Shown here: positions 44,817 to 52,420 of the stretch, piece by piece
Layout: each line of letters begins with the position of its first letter
How positions within the stretch are numbered: the stretch's first letter is position 1
NCBI GenBank assembly: GCA_016888885.1
Contig: CP069437.1
Location: 992,001 to 1,056,000, forward strand
Reading direction: 5' to 3'
From: Faucicola sp902506215
Lineage (GTDB): Bacteria > Pseudomonadota > Gammaproteobacteria > Pseudomonadales > Moraxellaceae
Length of the DNA stretch: 64,000 nucleotides
The notes under the pieces: model-generated
Told to the model about the DNA's origin: nothing
Databases searched by the model: none
What the model saw: the letters and a program-made list of their open reading frames with translations, nothing else
Made by a program: the position numbers and the translations under genes

Positions 44817-44844
44817 TGGTGCGCTCGGCGGGTGTCGAACTCGT
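44817..44844 (-). other. tRNA 3'-end fragment, likely attL of the island
   Basis: On the minus strand this reads as the last part of a tRNA: T-loop TTCGACA, the 3' half of the T stem CCCGC, acceptor strand CGAGCGC, discriminator A and CCA. The 5' half of the T stem (ACGAG) pairs at only three of five positions, and no D arm, anticodon arm or 5' acceptor (expected to begin GCGCTCG) lies to the right. So it is a truncated copy, as left by integrase-mediated insertion into a tRNA 3' end. The intact tRNA should be at the other end of the island, outside the window. Confidence 0.7.
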
Positions 44845-44948
44845 TAATCATACCATCTCATAAACTATAATTATTTCAATTAATTCAATGGTTTAACTAA
44901 TAATGCGTCTCATGCTATCACATAATTACTACCCTAATATCTGCATTT

Positions 44949-44972
44949 AATGTACACTAGAATGTACACTAA
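44949..44972. repeat. Two tandem 12-bp repeats before the integrase
   Basis: AATGTACACTAG followed directly by AATGTACACTAA, ending 23 bases upstream of the integrase ATG. Contains the palindrome TGTACA. Could be an arm-type integrase site or an operator. Direct visual repeat. Confidence 0.85.
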
Positions 44973-44995
44973 GGTAATGTATAAATGAATGATTT

Positions 44996-46363
44996 ATGGA
45001 AAAACGTAAGCCCATCACTTCAGACCGTAGTATCAGCTCACATAAAGCTGAAGCAAAAGAGTATCTAGTTCCAGTTAAAGGTCGCCCAAAATTATATTTA
45101 ATGGTACGCCCTAACGAAACAAAGTCATGGCTCTTTCGTTATACTTCACCCAACACTGGTAAAAGTCAACGTATCTCATTTGGCATTTATCCAAGCATTA
45201 CATTAGCTCGTGCCCATGATATTTGGCAAGAATATCAAGATTTATTAAGTAAAAATATTGACCCAAGGGATAATCGAAAAGCTGTCAAACAAGCACTACT
45301 TGAGAATGATGATAGAACATTTGGCAGATTTGCTGACGAGTATTTTGACACGCTCAAAACAATACTTAAGCCTAATACTCTTCAACGTAAACTAAATTGC
45401 CTGAAACTACTTAAAGACAGCTTTGCTGAGACACCTATTGATGAAATAACGCCGCCGCAAATGCTTTCAATGTTGATTGATGTGCAAAACCAATTCGTTA
45501 AGGCAGACGGTAAACCAACCGAAAAGGCAGAACGCTGTGCCAGCATCGCTAGCGATATTTTTAAATACGCCAGTGCTCGTGGTTTTTGTAGTACAGACCC
45601 AGCCAGTATGGTAAAAAGCCAATTGATTAAGCCCGTCTATGGTCACCGTCCCGCAATTATTCAGCCCGATAAATTTGCTAAACTGTTGCAAGATATCGAT
45701 TCTTTAAAAGATAAAGTTGACTCAAATACCAACAGCTCCCTTAGGCTATTGCCGATGCTTTTTGTACGCAATGGCGATTTACGTCGTATGCGTTGGGCAG
45801 ATTTAGACTTTAAAGAAGCTAAATGGCGATTTCAACCACTTAAAGGTGAAGGCAAAGAACATATGGTGCGAGATATGGTCGTACCTCTACCCCGTCAAGC
45901 CATTGAAATTTTACAACACCAGTATAAAATCAATGGTCATAGTGAGTTTGTTTTTTATAGCCCTTCGGCTAAAAAGAACGGCATAATCTCAGACAATACC
46001 GCCAATAAACATCTTAAAGAATTAGGCTATCAAAATGTCCATTGTGTGCATGGATTTAGGGCATCAGCAAAAACGATGTTACAAGAACAATTGAAATATC
46101 CTGCGGTTATCGTTGAGATGGGCTTAGGTCATATCACCAAAGACCAAAACGGCACCGCTTATGGACGTTTCGAGTTTTTAGAAGACCGAGCTGAAATGAT
46201 GCAAACTTGGGCAGATTATCTTGATGCTTTACGCAACGATGAAGATGTGAGCCGTTTTAAAAATCGCACTTCATTGAACTCAAGTAAAGGGACGCCTGAC
46301 GAAATTATGAAACAATTAATTAAACAATTAGGAAAAGATAAAATATTAGAATTATTAAAATAA
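44996..46363 (+). CDS. P4-type tyrosine integrase (DUF4102 N-domain)
   Basis: A 455-aa site-specific recombinase. The N-terminal DUF4102-type arm-binding domain shows KLYLMVRPNETKSWLFRYTSPNTGKSQRISFGIYP, with a SAM-like core-binding region around residues 107-180. Catalytic residues: Arg258 (FVRNGDLRRMRW), His352 and Arg355 (HGFR), His379 (GLGHI) and nucleophile Tyr389 (TAYGRFEFLEDR). This class integrates islands and P4-like elements into tRNA 3' ends, consistent with the fragment at 44817. The conserved residues suggest it is functional. It is oriented into the island. ATG 44996 has no strong ribosome site. Confidence 0.93.
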   Translation: MEKRKPITSDRSISSHKAEAKEYLVPVKGRPKLYLMVRPNETKSWLFRYTSPNTGKSQRISFGIYPSITLARAHDIWQEYQDLLSKNIDPRDNRKAVKQALLENDDRTFGRFADEYFDTLKTILKPNTLQRKLNCLKLLKDSFAETPIDEITPPQMLSMLIDVQNQFVKADGKPTEKAERCASIASDIFKYASARGFCSTDPASMVKSQLIKPVYGHRPAIIQPDKFAKLLQDIDSLKDKVDSNTNSSLRLLPMLFVRNGDLRRMRWADLDFKEAKWRFQPLKGEGKEHMVRDMVVPLPRQAIEILQHQYKINGHSEFVFYSPSAKKNGIISDNTANKHLKELGYQNVHCVHGFRASAKTMLQEQLKYPAVIVEMGLGHITKDQNGTAYGRFEFLEDRAEMMQTWADYLDALRNDEDVSRFKNRTSLNSSKGTPDEIMKQLIKQLGKDKILELLK

Positions 46364-46379
46364 TATTTTTATTTAAACA

Positions 46380-46463
46380 ATGAGAACTGCAATTATGCTA
46401 GCTGTAATATTGGTAATACTGTTATCACCACTACTCCTCAAAATTTTCATTGCAGCTTTATAA
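46380..46463 (+). CDS. Possible 27-aa hydrophobic peptide
   Basis: A short ATG frame, 16 bases after the integrase stop, encodes a 27-residue peptide that is nearly all Leu/Ile/Val/Ala (MLAVILVILLSPLLLKIF), ending with a small polar tail. It looks like one membrane helix. No ribosome site is visible and I know no family, so it may be spurious; it resembles in character the small membrane peptides of type I toxins. Confidence 0.25.
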   Translation: MRTAIMLAVILVILLSPLLLKIFIAAL

Positions 46464-46470
46464 TAAAAAC

Positions 46471-46731
46471 TTAATTATTCAAAGTCTCATTGCTAATAAA
46501 AACTGTCTGTAAGAGATTGATTGGATTTACATTCAATTGTTTACAAAGTTCAAAAAATTCAATGATATCAATTTTTCTTTCCCTACCCTCAATCTTAGCA
46601 ATATAAGATTGAGGTTTATCTAATTCATCTGCAAGTTGCAATTGCGTCAAATGCTGAGATTTACGAGCATTTATCAGACATTCAATTAATCTCTCATATC
46701 GTGGATTGTGAATAGTTTTCACATTTAGCAT
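46471..46731 (-). CDS. XRE-family helix-turn-helix regulator
   Basis: An 86-aa protein that is almost entirely one Cro/CI-type HTH: RLIECLINARKSQHLTQLQLADELDKPQSYIAKIEGRERKIDIIEFFELCKQLN. The two helices LTQLQLADELD and PQSYIAKIEGR are the recognition unit. It is typical of island-borne regulators controlling the element's own genes. It converges on the integrase and diverges from the lipoprotein gene. Confidence 0.88.
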   Translation of the reverse strand: MLNVKTIHNPRYERLIECLINARKSQHLTQLQLADELDKPQSYIAKIEGRERKIDIIEFFELCKQLNVNPINLLQTVFISNETLNN

Positions 46732-46882
46732 ACCAACTAAGAATTGATTTGCTATTTTTATTCCTTTTTAGGATAATCCCAAATTAGGATATTAGTGATT
46801 AAATTTTTAGATGTAAATTATCATTTTTATTCCTCCAAAAACTATAAATTTTAAGGTTCATATATTTTTAGGAAGAGAAATT

Positions 46883-47245
46883 ATGAAGAAGTTGGCTTTG
46901 AATCTATCAGTAGCAACGTTCCTTTTAACTTGTTTGTTTTTAACAGGTTGTAGTTCATCAAATGGAGCAAGTGAAGATATATTAAATGTAAGTATGGAAG
47001 ATAGACCTAATCCTTGGAGTTCAAGACCTATAACCTATGCAATTATTCAATCTAAAAGTCCAGATAATGTCACGGTCAACGGGGTTATAGTCAATCGCGG
47101 TAACTGTAATTTATTACGCTTTCAACCTAGAGTGTTGGGATATGGTCAATCGATGGAAGTCCCAATTCAAAGCTGTAATACCAAAGACGTCCTTGAAGTT
47201 CAAATAGATACTGATAAAGGTACCTCACAATTTTCTTTTAACTAG
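46883..47245 (+). CDS. Small predicted lipoprotein of unknown function
   Basis: A 120-aa product with a good AGGAAGAG site. The signal KKLALNLSVATFLLTCLFLTGC ends in a lipobox (L-T-G-C, Cys23). The mature domain of about 95 residues contains two further cysteines (NCNLL, QSCNTK) that could form a disulphide, and it is mostly beta in character. No family is recognised. It is alone on its strand, with an inverted repeat after it. Confidence 0.75.
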   Translation: MKKLALNLSVATFLLTCLFLTGCSSSNGASEDILNVSMEDRPNPWSSRPITYAIIQSKSPDNVTVNGVIVNRGNCNLLRFQPRVLGYGQSMEVPIQSCNTKDVLEVQIDTDKGTSQFSFN

Positions 47246-47303
47246 TTTCTTGAAATTCTACTTAATAAATAGGTTAATTAACTTTGACTAATAACATTTA
47301 TCA

Positions 47304-47337
47304 AAGCTAAGCTACTGATTTCTAAGTAGCTTAGCTT
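47304..47337. terminator. 13-bp hairpin with AAGCTAAGCT arms
   Basis: AAGCTAAGCTACT pairs perfectly with AGTAGCTTAGCTT across an 8-base loop. Lies between the lipoprotein gene and the convergent broken membrane gene, so it could terminate both. No long T-run, so efficiency is uncertain. A near copy of the arm occurs at 52621. Confidence 0.65.
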
Positions 47338-47731
47338 GTATTTGAGAATGTTTTCGAAGTCAATGATAAAATCTTGAAGTTTGATTGAATGTACTTTTGA
47401 TGATTTTTATAAACCCTTTAAATAGCCTTCATGCCCAAGAAAAAACCCAGTTAATTTCATCCTATCAAATGAAAATACATGGTCATCTGGAGCATTTCTG
47501 CATCGACCAACTAGATAATATTTATATATATCGTCACCGTAACTTAGCTGAATTTGTGACGCACATATGGGACAAATTGAGATTATCTCACTCACTCTAG
47601 CAATATTAAAGTCAGTAGGACGAAATAGCTCTAAATCTGCATTAAATTGACTCCCACTCAATAGAAACGCTGGTGCTTTTATAATGCGTCTTGAGACTAA
47701 TGAGTGCATTCGTTGATACTTATTTTTATAA

Positions 47732-48869
47732 CCGAAGTTACGCACCGCTAATAGCCTTAAGCTGGGCAAAAGCCGACTGATTAGCGGAGACGAGTAACTT
47801 CAAACGCAAAGCGAAATGATTTAACTTGGTTTTGATTTTCAAACACTCAAGCTTAAACACCGCATACGTGGCTAAAAACATATGATTAAACCGAGCCCTT
47901 TGGCTATGAGCAGGCGACTTACCCAAATTGGCATTTTGCTTTAACGACTTATGATACACTTCAACCTGCCATCGTTTTTGATAGCCGTTGATAAATTTAT
48001 CCTTGTCGCATTGCAAATCTGAGCATACCAGATATAACACCCCTGTAGAACCGTCCTTGTTTGTAAAGACTCGGCGTAATAACAAGACTTCATCATGATA
48101 GTCATTTAAAAAGCCGTGAACAGGGGTATTATCGGGTAGATTAGATTCATCAATACGTACAAAGTTACCTTTTTCTCTATCATCAGGGGTTAAAGCCACC
48201 AAGCGATTTGACTTTAACGCAAAGATGAAATGCTTGTTAGCTTTACGAATATGTTTGAATGTCGCTTTGGCTGAAAACCAAGAATCGGCTAATACATAGT
48301 CGAATTTGACTTGGTTTTTGATTGCCCTATCAAACATATCAAGCAGTCGCTGATTTTTGGTTTTATCACTTTTACGTTTAACCTTGCCTTTGTCATCGGT
48401 AAAGACATTGGGTTTGGTGATGATGTCAAAGCTTAAGGGTATGTCGATATCTTTGCGATGATACAGACAGTTAAGCAGGTTAATGCCTTTAACATTTTTG
48501 TTTTGGGTGTGGTCGTAGTGCCAGCAGTTGATGTCGTCGACGCTTGTGTGCGGTTTGGGCTGTATGGTGTCATCAAAGATGAGATAGCCGATGGCATTGG
48601 GTGTGGCATTTTCATGCTGTCTTAGCATGGGTTTAATCAGTTGCCATTGTTCTTTGGCGGTGAGTGTTTCACTGTTTAGAAAGCGGGTGATGCTGTCATG
48701 GTAGATGCTCCCTTGTAGTAGATTGGCAAGTCCTGTGGCGGTGGTTTGCCCAAAACTTGCAATGAGGTAGTCGCTGTAGAGCTCTATCATGTCTTTGTTC
48801 ATTTGTTTACTCTCTCTGACTGCTTTTTTTGTTATGATAGCGCTTTTTTAAAGGGCTGCGTAACTTCAG
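47732..48869 (-). mobile_element. Insertion sequence, IS4-superfamily, 1,138 bp
   Basis: Terminal inverted repeats start CCGAAGTTACGCACCGCT on the left and CTGAAGTTACGCAGCCCT (as complement) on the right, matching at 15 of 18. The flanks carry a 7-bp target duplication TTTATAA (47725-47731 and 48870-48876). One transposase gene fills the element on the minus strand. Family within the IS4 superfamily is not certain. Confidence 0.9.
47738..48802 (-). CDS. DDE transposase, IS4 superfamily
   Basis: A 354-aa transposase. The catalytic triad reads Asp77/78 in YLIFDDTIQPK, Asp173 in YVLADSWFSAKATF and Glu281 in the YREK signature Y274-x2-R277-x3-E281-x6-K288 (GYQKRWQVEVYHKSLKQ). That signature defines the IS4 superfamily. 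All catalytic residues are present, so it is probably active. It fills the IS almost end to end. Either the first Met or Met5 may be the start. Confidence 0.9.
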   Translation of the reverse strand: MNKDMIELYSDYLIASFGQTTATGLANLLQGSIYHDSITRFLNSETLTAKEQWQLIKPMLRQHENATPNAIGYLIFDDTIQPKPHTSVDDINCWHYDHTQNKNVKGINLLNCLYHRKDIDIPLSFDIITKPNVFTDDKGKVKRKSDKTKNQRLLDMFDRAIKNQVKFDYVLADSWFSAKATFKHIRKANKHFIFALKSNRLVALTPDDREKGNFVRIDESNLPDNTPVHGFLNDYHDEVLLLRRVFTNKDGSTGVLYLVCSDLQCDKDKFINGYQKRWQVEVYHKSLKQNANLGKSPAHSQRARFNHMFLATYAVFKLECLKIKTKLNHFALRLKLLVSANQSAFAQLKAISGA

Positions 48870-48904
48870 TTTATAATTAGAGTAAAGAAACGGAATTAGC
48901 ACAA

Positions 48905-49081
48905 CTAGGGCGTGTCCCTAATTCGGAACAAAGTATTTTTAATGGCCTAAAAATGCCTAAATCTGGCAAAACTGCGTTAAATTGTTTGACAATATTCCAA
49001 TATTATCTGCACAATTTGCCTTGTTTTGCTGGCGATTTAGTCTATTTTTAGCCTCATTATCCAAATAGGGACACGCCCTAG
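48905..49081. mobile_element. MITE-like element, 169 bp, with CTAG target duplication
   Basis: Body 48909-49077 is flanked on both sides by CTAG. The ends are inverted repeats: with the duplicated base pattern each end reads TAGGGCGTGTCCCTA followed by (A/T)TT and GG, and each 15-mer is itself a partial palindrome (TAGGG/CCCTA with a 5-base loop). No transposase is encoded; it is non-autonomous. It sits 29 bases from the IS target duplication, in the same broken gene. Its left 45 bases supply 15 codons and the stop of the truncated upstream frame. Confidence 0.85.
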
Positions 49082-49958
49082 ATAAACAAACGTTAAAACA
49101 GTCATCCAAATATTTTTTGATAATAACGCAGAGACAAATAATCCAATTGTTGCTAGTAGTACAATCCAATTAAAGACATACCCTATCATTAAAGCTAACA
49201 TAAACGTAATGCCTTTAGGACTTCGAACAATCAACTCCCCCTCTTGATTGAAAAAAAACCTTGCCCTTCGAGATAGATTCGATACATTCAACGCGCTACG
49301 TTCATAAACTATGTCCAAATTATTTTTAAAGTCAGATATTATATCGGGTGGCTGTAGTAATAATATAGAGTCTTTTAATAGTGTATCTAGATTTTGAGAC
49401 TGGACATCATCAACGGATATTTTAGAAAATTTACCTTTTTGATTTTCCGTTCTACCGCTCAAATCATACGGCATAAACTCTAGCCAAAACTCTTTTGGCT
49501 GATTACCCTCTGTAGGGTTCTCACGAACGATAGGTCTGACACCAAGTTTGCCAAAAAAATCGAAACCTATTTGTTGCCCTTCAATTAATTTGTCCAACTC
49601 TTGTTGTAAATCTTCTGCTTTATATTTTTGTGGTGTTTTTTCCTGAACCAAACTTATATCTATATCTTTTGCATTGGCGTAAAGCAAATTTCTTAATTGA
49701 CGAACTGGAAACTCTTGGTCATTCTCAACTTCACCCTCTAACAGTTCAATAAGCATTTTTCTTACAATAGATTTTTTGCCAGTATTATTAGCCAGTTTTA
49801 GCAAAAAGTCGCAAATTTCTAACTTATTGATATTCATTAATTTATTCCAAAATTACGGTGTATCATGGGTGTTATTTCGGTGTGTGATGGGTTCTCAGTC
49901 AAAAATTATAACACTATCCTTCCCTTACCCCACCAACCTAAAGTAAGGAGAAACCAAA

Positions 49959-50858
49959 ATGTTAATGACGATTGCAGTAAATAAAAACGACCAATTAGTA
50001 AGTATTAAACAAGTTGAGCGAGGACTCAAATGTGACTGTTTTTGCTTCGAATGTGGCGAGCTAGTAGTTGCTAAAAAAGGTGAAAAAAATGAACATCATT
50101 TCGCTCATAGTAGTAACAAAGAAAGCTGTAATATTAACCCAGAAAGCATTTTACATAAATTTGCCAAGCAAGTCATTGTGGAAGAAAAACGTATAACTTT
50201 ACCTGCTTTACCAAATAGCCAAAATAAAAGTAGCAAAGTCTGGAAATTTACTAAAGTGATCCCTGAGCAGTCAGTTGGCAGCTTTCGCCCTGATTTGGTC
50301 GCATGTGATGAACATGATTTAATGTTTATTGAGATTGCAGTTACTTCGTTTATTGACTCGGATAAGTTTGAATTGATTAAGAATCACAGCATTCAAACAA
50401 TTGAAATAGATTTACGAGAGCTATTAACACAAGATATCGAGCTACCTAGTGAAGAAGCACGAGCTTATATTTTGAACGAGGTTAATAATAAGCGATGGAT
50501 TTATCCAGAGCCAATAGTTTTTGAACCTGTCGTCGGAGTCAAAAATCCCACTGTTACAACTATGCCACAGTCATTACCTGTACAGTTAATGGTAGAAAGC
50601 AAAGCGACTAAGAATAGTTTTACCAAGTACCGTTTTACTATCATGGGAATGTGGGTCGATGTATGGGCATTTGCTGATGGTGGGCTATCTGTCAAATGTG
50701 TTCATTATCATCCTGAAATTGTGGCAATGCTGAAATCTTGGAAGAATGAAGGTGGCGGTAACTACTCACAAAAGTTTAAAAGTTGGCGCTATAGTCTTCC
50801 TTTTGCAAATGTCGTTTTACAGCGTTTACAACAACTTGATACCACACCAAAGGCGTAA
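49959..50858 (+). CDS. CoiA-like competence/nuclease-family protein
   Basis: A 299-aa protein with a strong AAGGAG site. The N-terminus has the CoiA-type zinc-finger layout C29-x2-C32 (CFECGELVVAKKGEKNEHHFAHSS), ending HHFAH at 46-50. It is followed by a likely PD-(D/E)xK-type nuclease core: RPDLVACDEHDLMFIEIAV, with Asp112 and Glu125, the third residue being Ala instead of Lys. The C-terminal ~90 residues (FTKYRFTIMGMWVDVWAF...) are of unknown fold. CoiA itself promotes natural transformation in Gram-positives; here the family is only distantly matched. It starts 121 bases from the divergent broken membrane gene and heads a four-gene module. Confidence 0.7.
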   Translation: MLMTIAVNKNDQLVSIKQVERGLKCDCFCFECGELVVAKKGEKNEHHFAHSSNKESCNINPESILHKFAKQVIVEEKRITLPALPNSQNKSSKVWKFTKVIPEQSVGSFRPDLVACDEHDLMFIEIAVTSFIDSDKFELIKNHSIQTIEIDLRELLTQDIELPSEEARAYILNEVNNKRWIYPEPIVFEPVVGVKNPTVTTMPQSLPVQLMVESKATKNSFTKYRFTIMGMWVDVWAFADGGLSVKCVHYHPEIVAMLKSWKNEGGGNYSQKFKSWRYSLPFANVVLQRLQQLDTTPKA

Positions 50859-50870
50859 TGGAGCATTGTG

Positions 50871-51410
50871 ATGAGCGTGACCAACATTTTAATTATTGCA
50901 GTTATGGCAGTATTGGCTTTGTTTATCTATTGGCTAATGAAACGAAATTTTGAACAATCGATCACCATACAATCGCTTGAACAAGAGATAGCCAAACTCA
51001 GTAATCAGCAACTTGAACGTGAAATGACATTCCAAAGACAGCTTGAAGTCGAAATTAAGCAAGCTAAGAAACGGTCAAATGACGCGCAACGAAATGTGTT
51101 AAAGGGGCAAATTGGCGAACAATTTACCCCATTTATTACCGATTTCCCTTACAATCCCGCGGACTGTCGTTTTTTTGGAGAACCTATCGACTATCTGATT
51201 TTTCACAACTTACATGATTGTAGCGAAGGGAGTGTAGCTATTGAAGAGGTGAAAATAATCTTTGCCGAGGTGAAAACTGGCAAAGCTAAACTAAGTCCAA
51301 GACAAAAAATACTGCGTCAAGTCATCGCTAATGGTCAGGTTGAATTTAAAGAACTGCGAATTCAGGTAGATGAAGAGGCTCAAAATCCACTAGTAGTTAC
51401 GGTTAATTAA
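50871..51410 (+). CDS. Membrane-anchored Holliday-junction-resolvase-related endonuclease (COG4741-like)
   Basis: A 179-aa protein with an N-terminal transmembrane helix (ILIIAVMAVLALFIYWLM), a Glu/Gln-rich coiled coil (residues 28-78), and a C-terminal nuclease-like domain: FTPFITDFPYNPADCRFFGEPIDYLIFHN with Asp107, and FAEVKTGKAKLSPRQ with Glu133 and Lys135 (ExK). These fit the restriction-endonuclease-like fold of archaeal-type resolvase relatives. ATG 50871 is seven bases after GGAG; the frame opens at a GTG at 50868. Second gene of the module, only 12 bases after the CoiA-like gene. Confidence 0.82.
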   Translation: MSVTNILIIAVMAVLALFIYWLMKRNFEQSITIQSLEQEIAKLSNQQLEREMTFQRQLEVEIKQAKKRSNDAQRNVLKGQIGEQFTPFITDFPYNPADCRFFGEPIDYLIFHNLHDCSEGSVAIEEVKIIFAEVKTGKAKLSPRQKILRQVIANGQVEFKELRIQVDEEAQNPLVVTVN

Positions 51411-51433
51411 ATTGGGAAAAATTGGAGTACATA

Positions 51434-51838
51434 ATGGCTAGAAGAAATGGCATTCAATGGGATAAAATTATTGGTGCAGTGGTATTTTTTGGGGCATTAA
51501 AGTATTACATCCTTCCAAAATTTATGACCGATATGGAGCATATTTCAAAAGCAGCAATAGATAGAAATATGCAAAACTATCGGCAATCTATCGCCAAGCA
51601 AAAAGCGGATGAACAGGCTCGACAAAATGAAGCTTTTAAACCTGTTTATGTTGATAAGCCACACCAAGGCTATACGACTCATAAAGCAGAAATCCGTACT
51701 TGTGCTATGCCGCAGTGTACTGTGGTGGGTCATCTGCCAAAAGAAACCATGGTTAAATGGGATAAGATTGAAAATGGCTATATTAATTACGACTCAGTAT
51801 ACTTTATAAAATTTTCAGATGTAAAACAGTTATTTTAA
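51434..51838 (+). CDS. Small membrane-anchored protein with SH3-like C-domain
   Basis: A 134-aa product from ATG 51434 after TTGGAG. One transmembrane helix (IIGAVVFFGALKYYILP, residues ~14-30), a charged coiled region, then a Cys-containing beta-rich module CAMPQCTVVGHLPKETMVKWDKIENGYINYDSVYFIKFSD typical of bacterial SH3 domains. Its neighbours are nucleases, so it may tether or regulate them at the membrane. Function unknown. Confidence 0.72.
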   Translation: MARRNGIQWDKIIGAVVFFGALKYYILPKFMTDMEHISKAAIDRNMQNYRQSIAKQKADEQARQNEAFKPVYVDKPHQGYTTHKAEIRTCAMPQCTVVGHLPKETMVKWDKIENGYINYDSVYFIKFSDVKQLF

Positions 51839-51922
51839 AAAATTATTTCCAATATACTTGAAAAAATTATTATTCATCTCAATCCAATCTATACCCCTTT
51901 TAATTTTATGGAGTTTAATGAA

Positions 51923-52096
51923 ATGGATCGTGATTATAAGATTGAGGAAATTGATGACGACAATATGTCACCAATGAAAAAACAAATGTGGCATGATGTT
52001 GAAGTTGAGATGGATAAAGTTGGGCTCTCCTGGGATAATTTTCCCGAAGGTGTTGACCCAGCTAGTTTCGTAGATGTAACCCATTACAAAGAGTAA
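51923..52096 (+). CDS. Small acidic protein of unknown function
   Basis: A 57-aa, strongly acidic product (DRDYKIEEIDDDN, DVEVEMDKVGLSWDNFPEGV). I choose ATG 51923, with GGAG nine bases upstream; an in-frame ATG at 51908 lacks a site. It is 84 bases after the SH3-like gene on the same strand. Acidic small proteins in such settings can be inhibitors or antitoxins, but this is not shown. Confidence 0.5.
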   Translation: MDRDYKIEEIDDDNMSPMKKQMWHDVEVEMDKVGLSWDNFPEGVDPASFVDVTHYKE

Positions 52097-52420
52097 TTGT
52101 ATTTTTTACTCATTATCTGTCGCCTCTATATGAATTTTGAAGTTAAAAATAATGCTCGATAACTTTGCTGTTTGCTCAACTAAATTATCTGATATATGAA
52201 TTGTTTTAGAGTATTTTGGCTAATTTTGCTTAAATTAAAATATAAATTTATGACGAACCCTCCTTTTCTTAGATTATTTTAGTTAAATAAGTTAATATAA
52301 TTTAAGTAGGACAATTTTAAGCTGAGTATCTTTTCATTAGACTAATATTTGAAACAAAATCTTAACTTATAATTACATTTTTTAACATTAAATTTCATGG
52401 TTAATTGTTAAACTAAAAAA

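Larger units (their letters stand above)
44679..44995. other. Left boundary of the genomic island
   Basis: About 320 bases with no gene. They contain a tRNA 3'-end fragment (44817-44844) and a 12-bp tandem repeat (44949-44972) just before the integrase start. Base composition shifts to lower GC after this point. Confidence 0.7.
47407..49837 (-). pseudogene. Membrane-protein gene broken by an IS and a MITE (ancestral product ~370 aa)
   Basis: Three minus-strand pieces (49837-49082, 48908-48870, 47724-47407) join in one frame when the IS (47732-48869) and the MITE (48909-49077) are removed with one copy of each target duplication. The joined frame reads ...TFVYL-VVLIPFLYSNYK-NKYQRMHSLVSRR... 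with no stop, to a stop at 47407. The N-terminal ~210 residues are soluble and charged, with no family I recognise. Two to three hydrophobic helices follow (MLALMIGYVFNWIVLLATIGLF, NIWMTVLTFVYLVVLIPFLY), then a cytoplasmic-like C-domain with CPIC and a later Cys. As it stands, the upstream part ends at 49037 after reading 15 codons of MITE, giving a 266-aa truncated protein. Confidence 0.85.

Noticed and set aside
44817..44844. Complete tRNA gene
   Set aside because: Only the T-loop and 3' acceptor side are present and the T stem is mispaired at two positions; no anticodon arm.
47385..47600. Plus-strand frame opposite the end of the broken membrane gene
   Set aside because: Lies over coding sequence restored by removing the IS and MITE on the minus strand; composition follows that gene.
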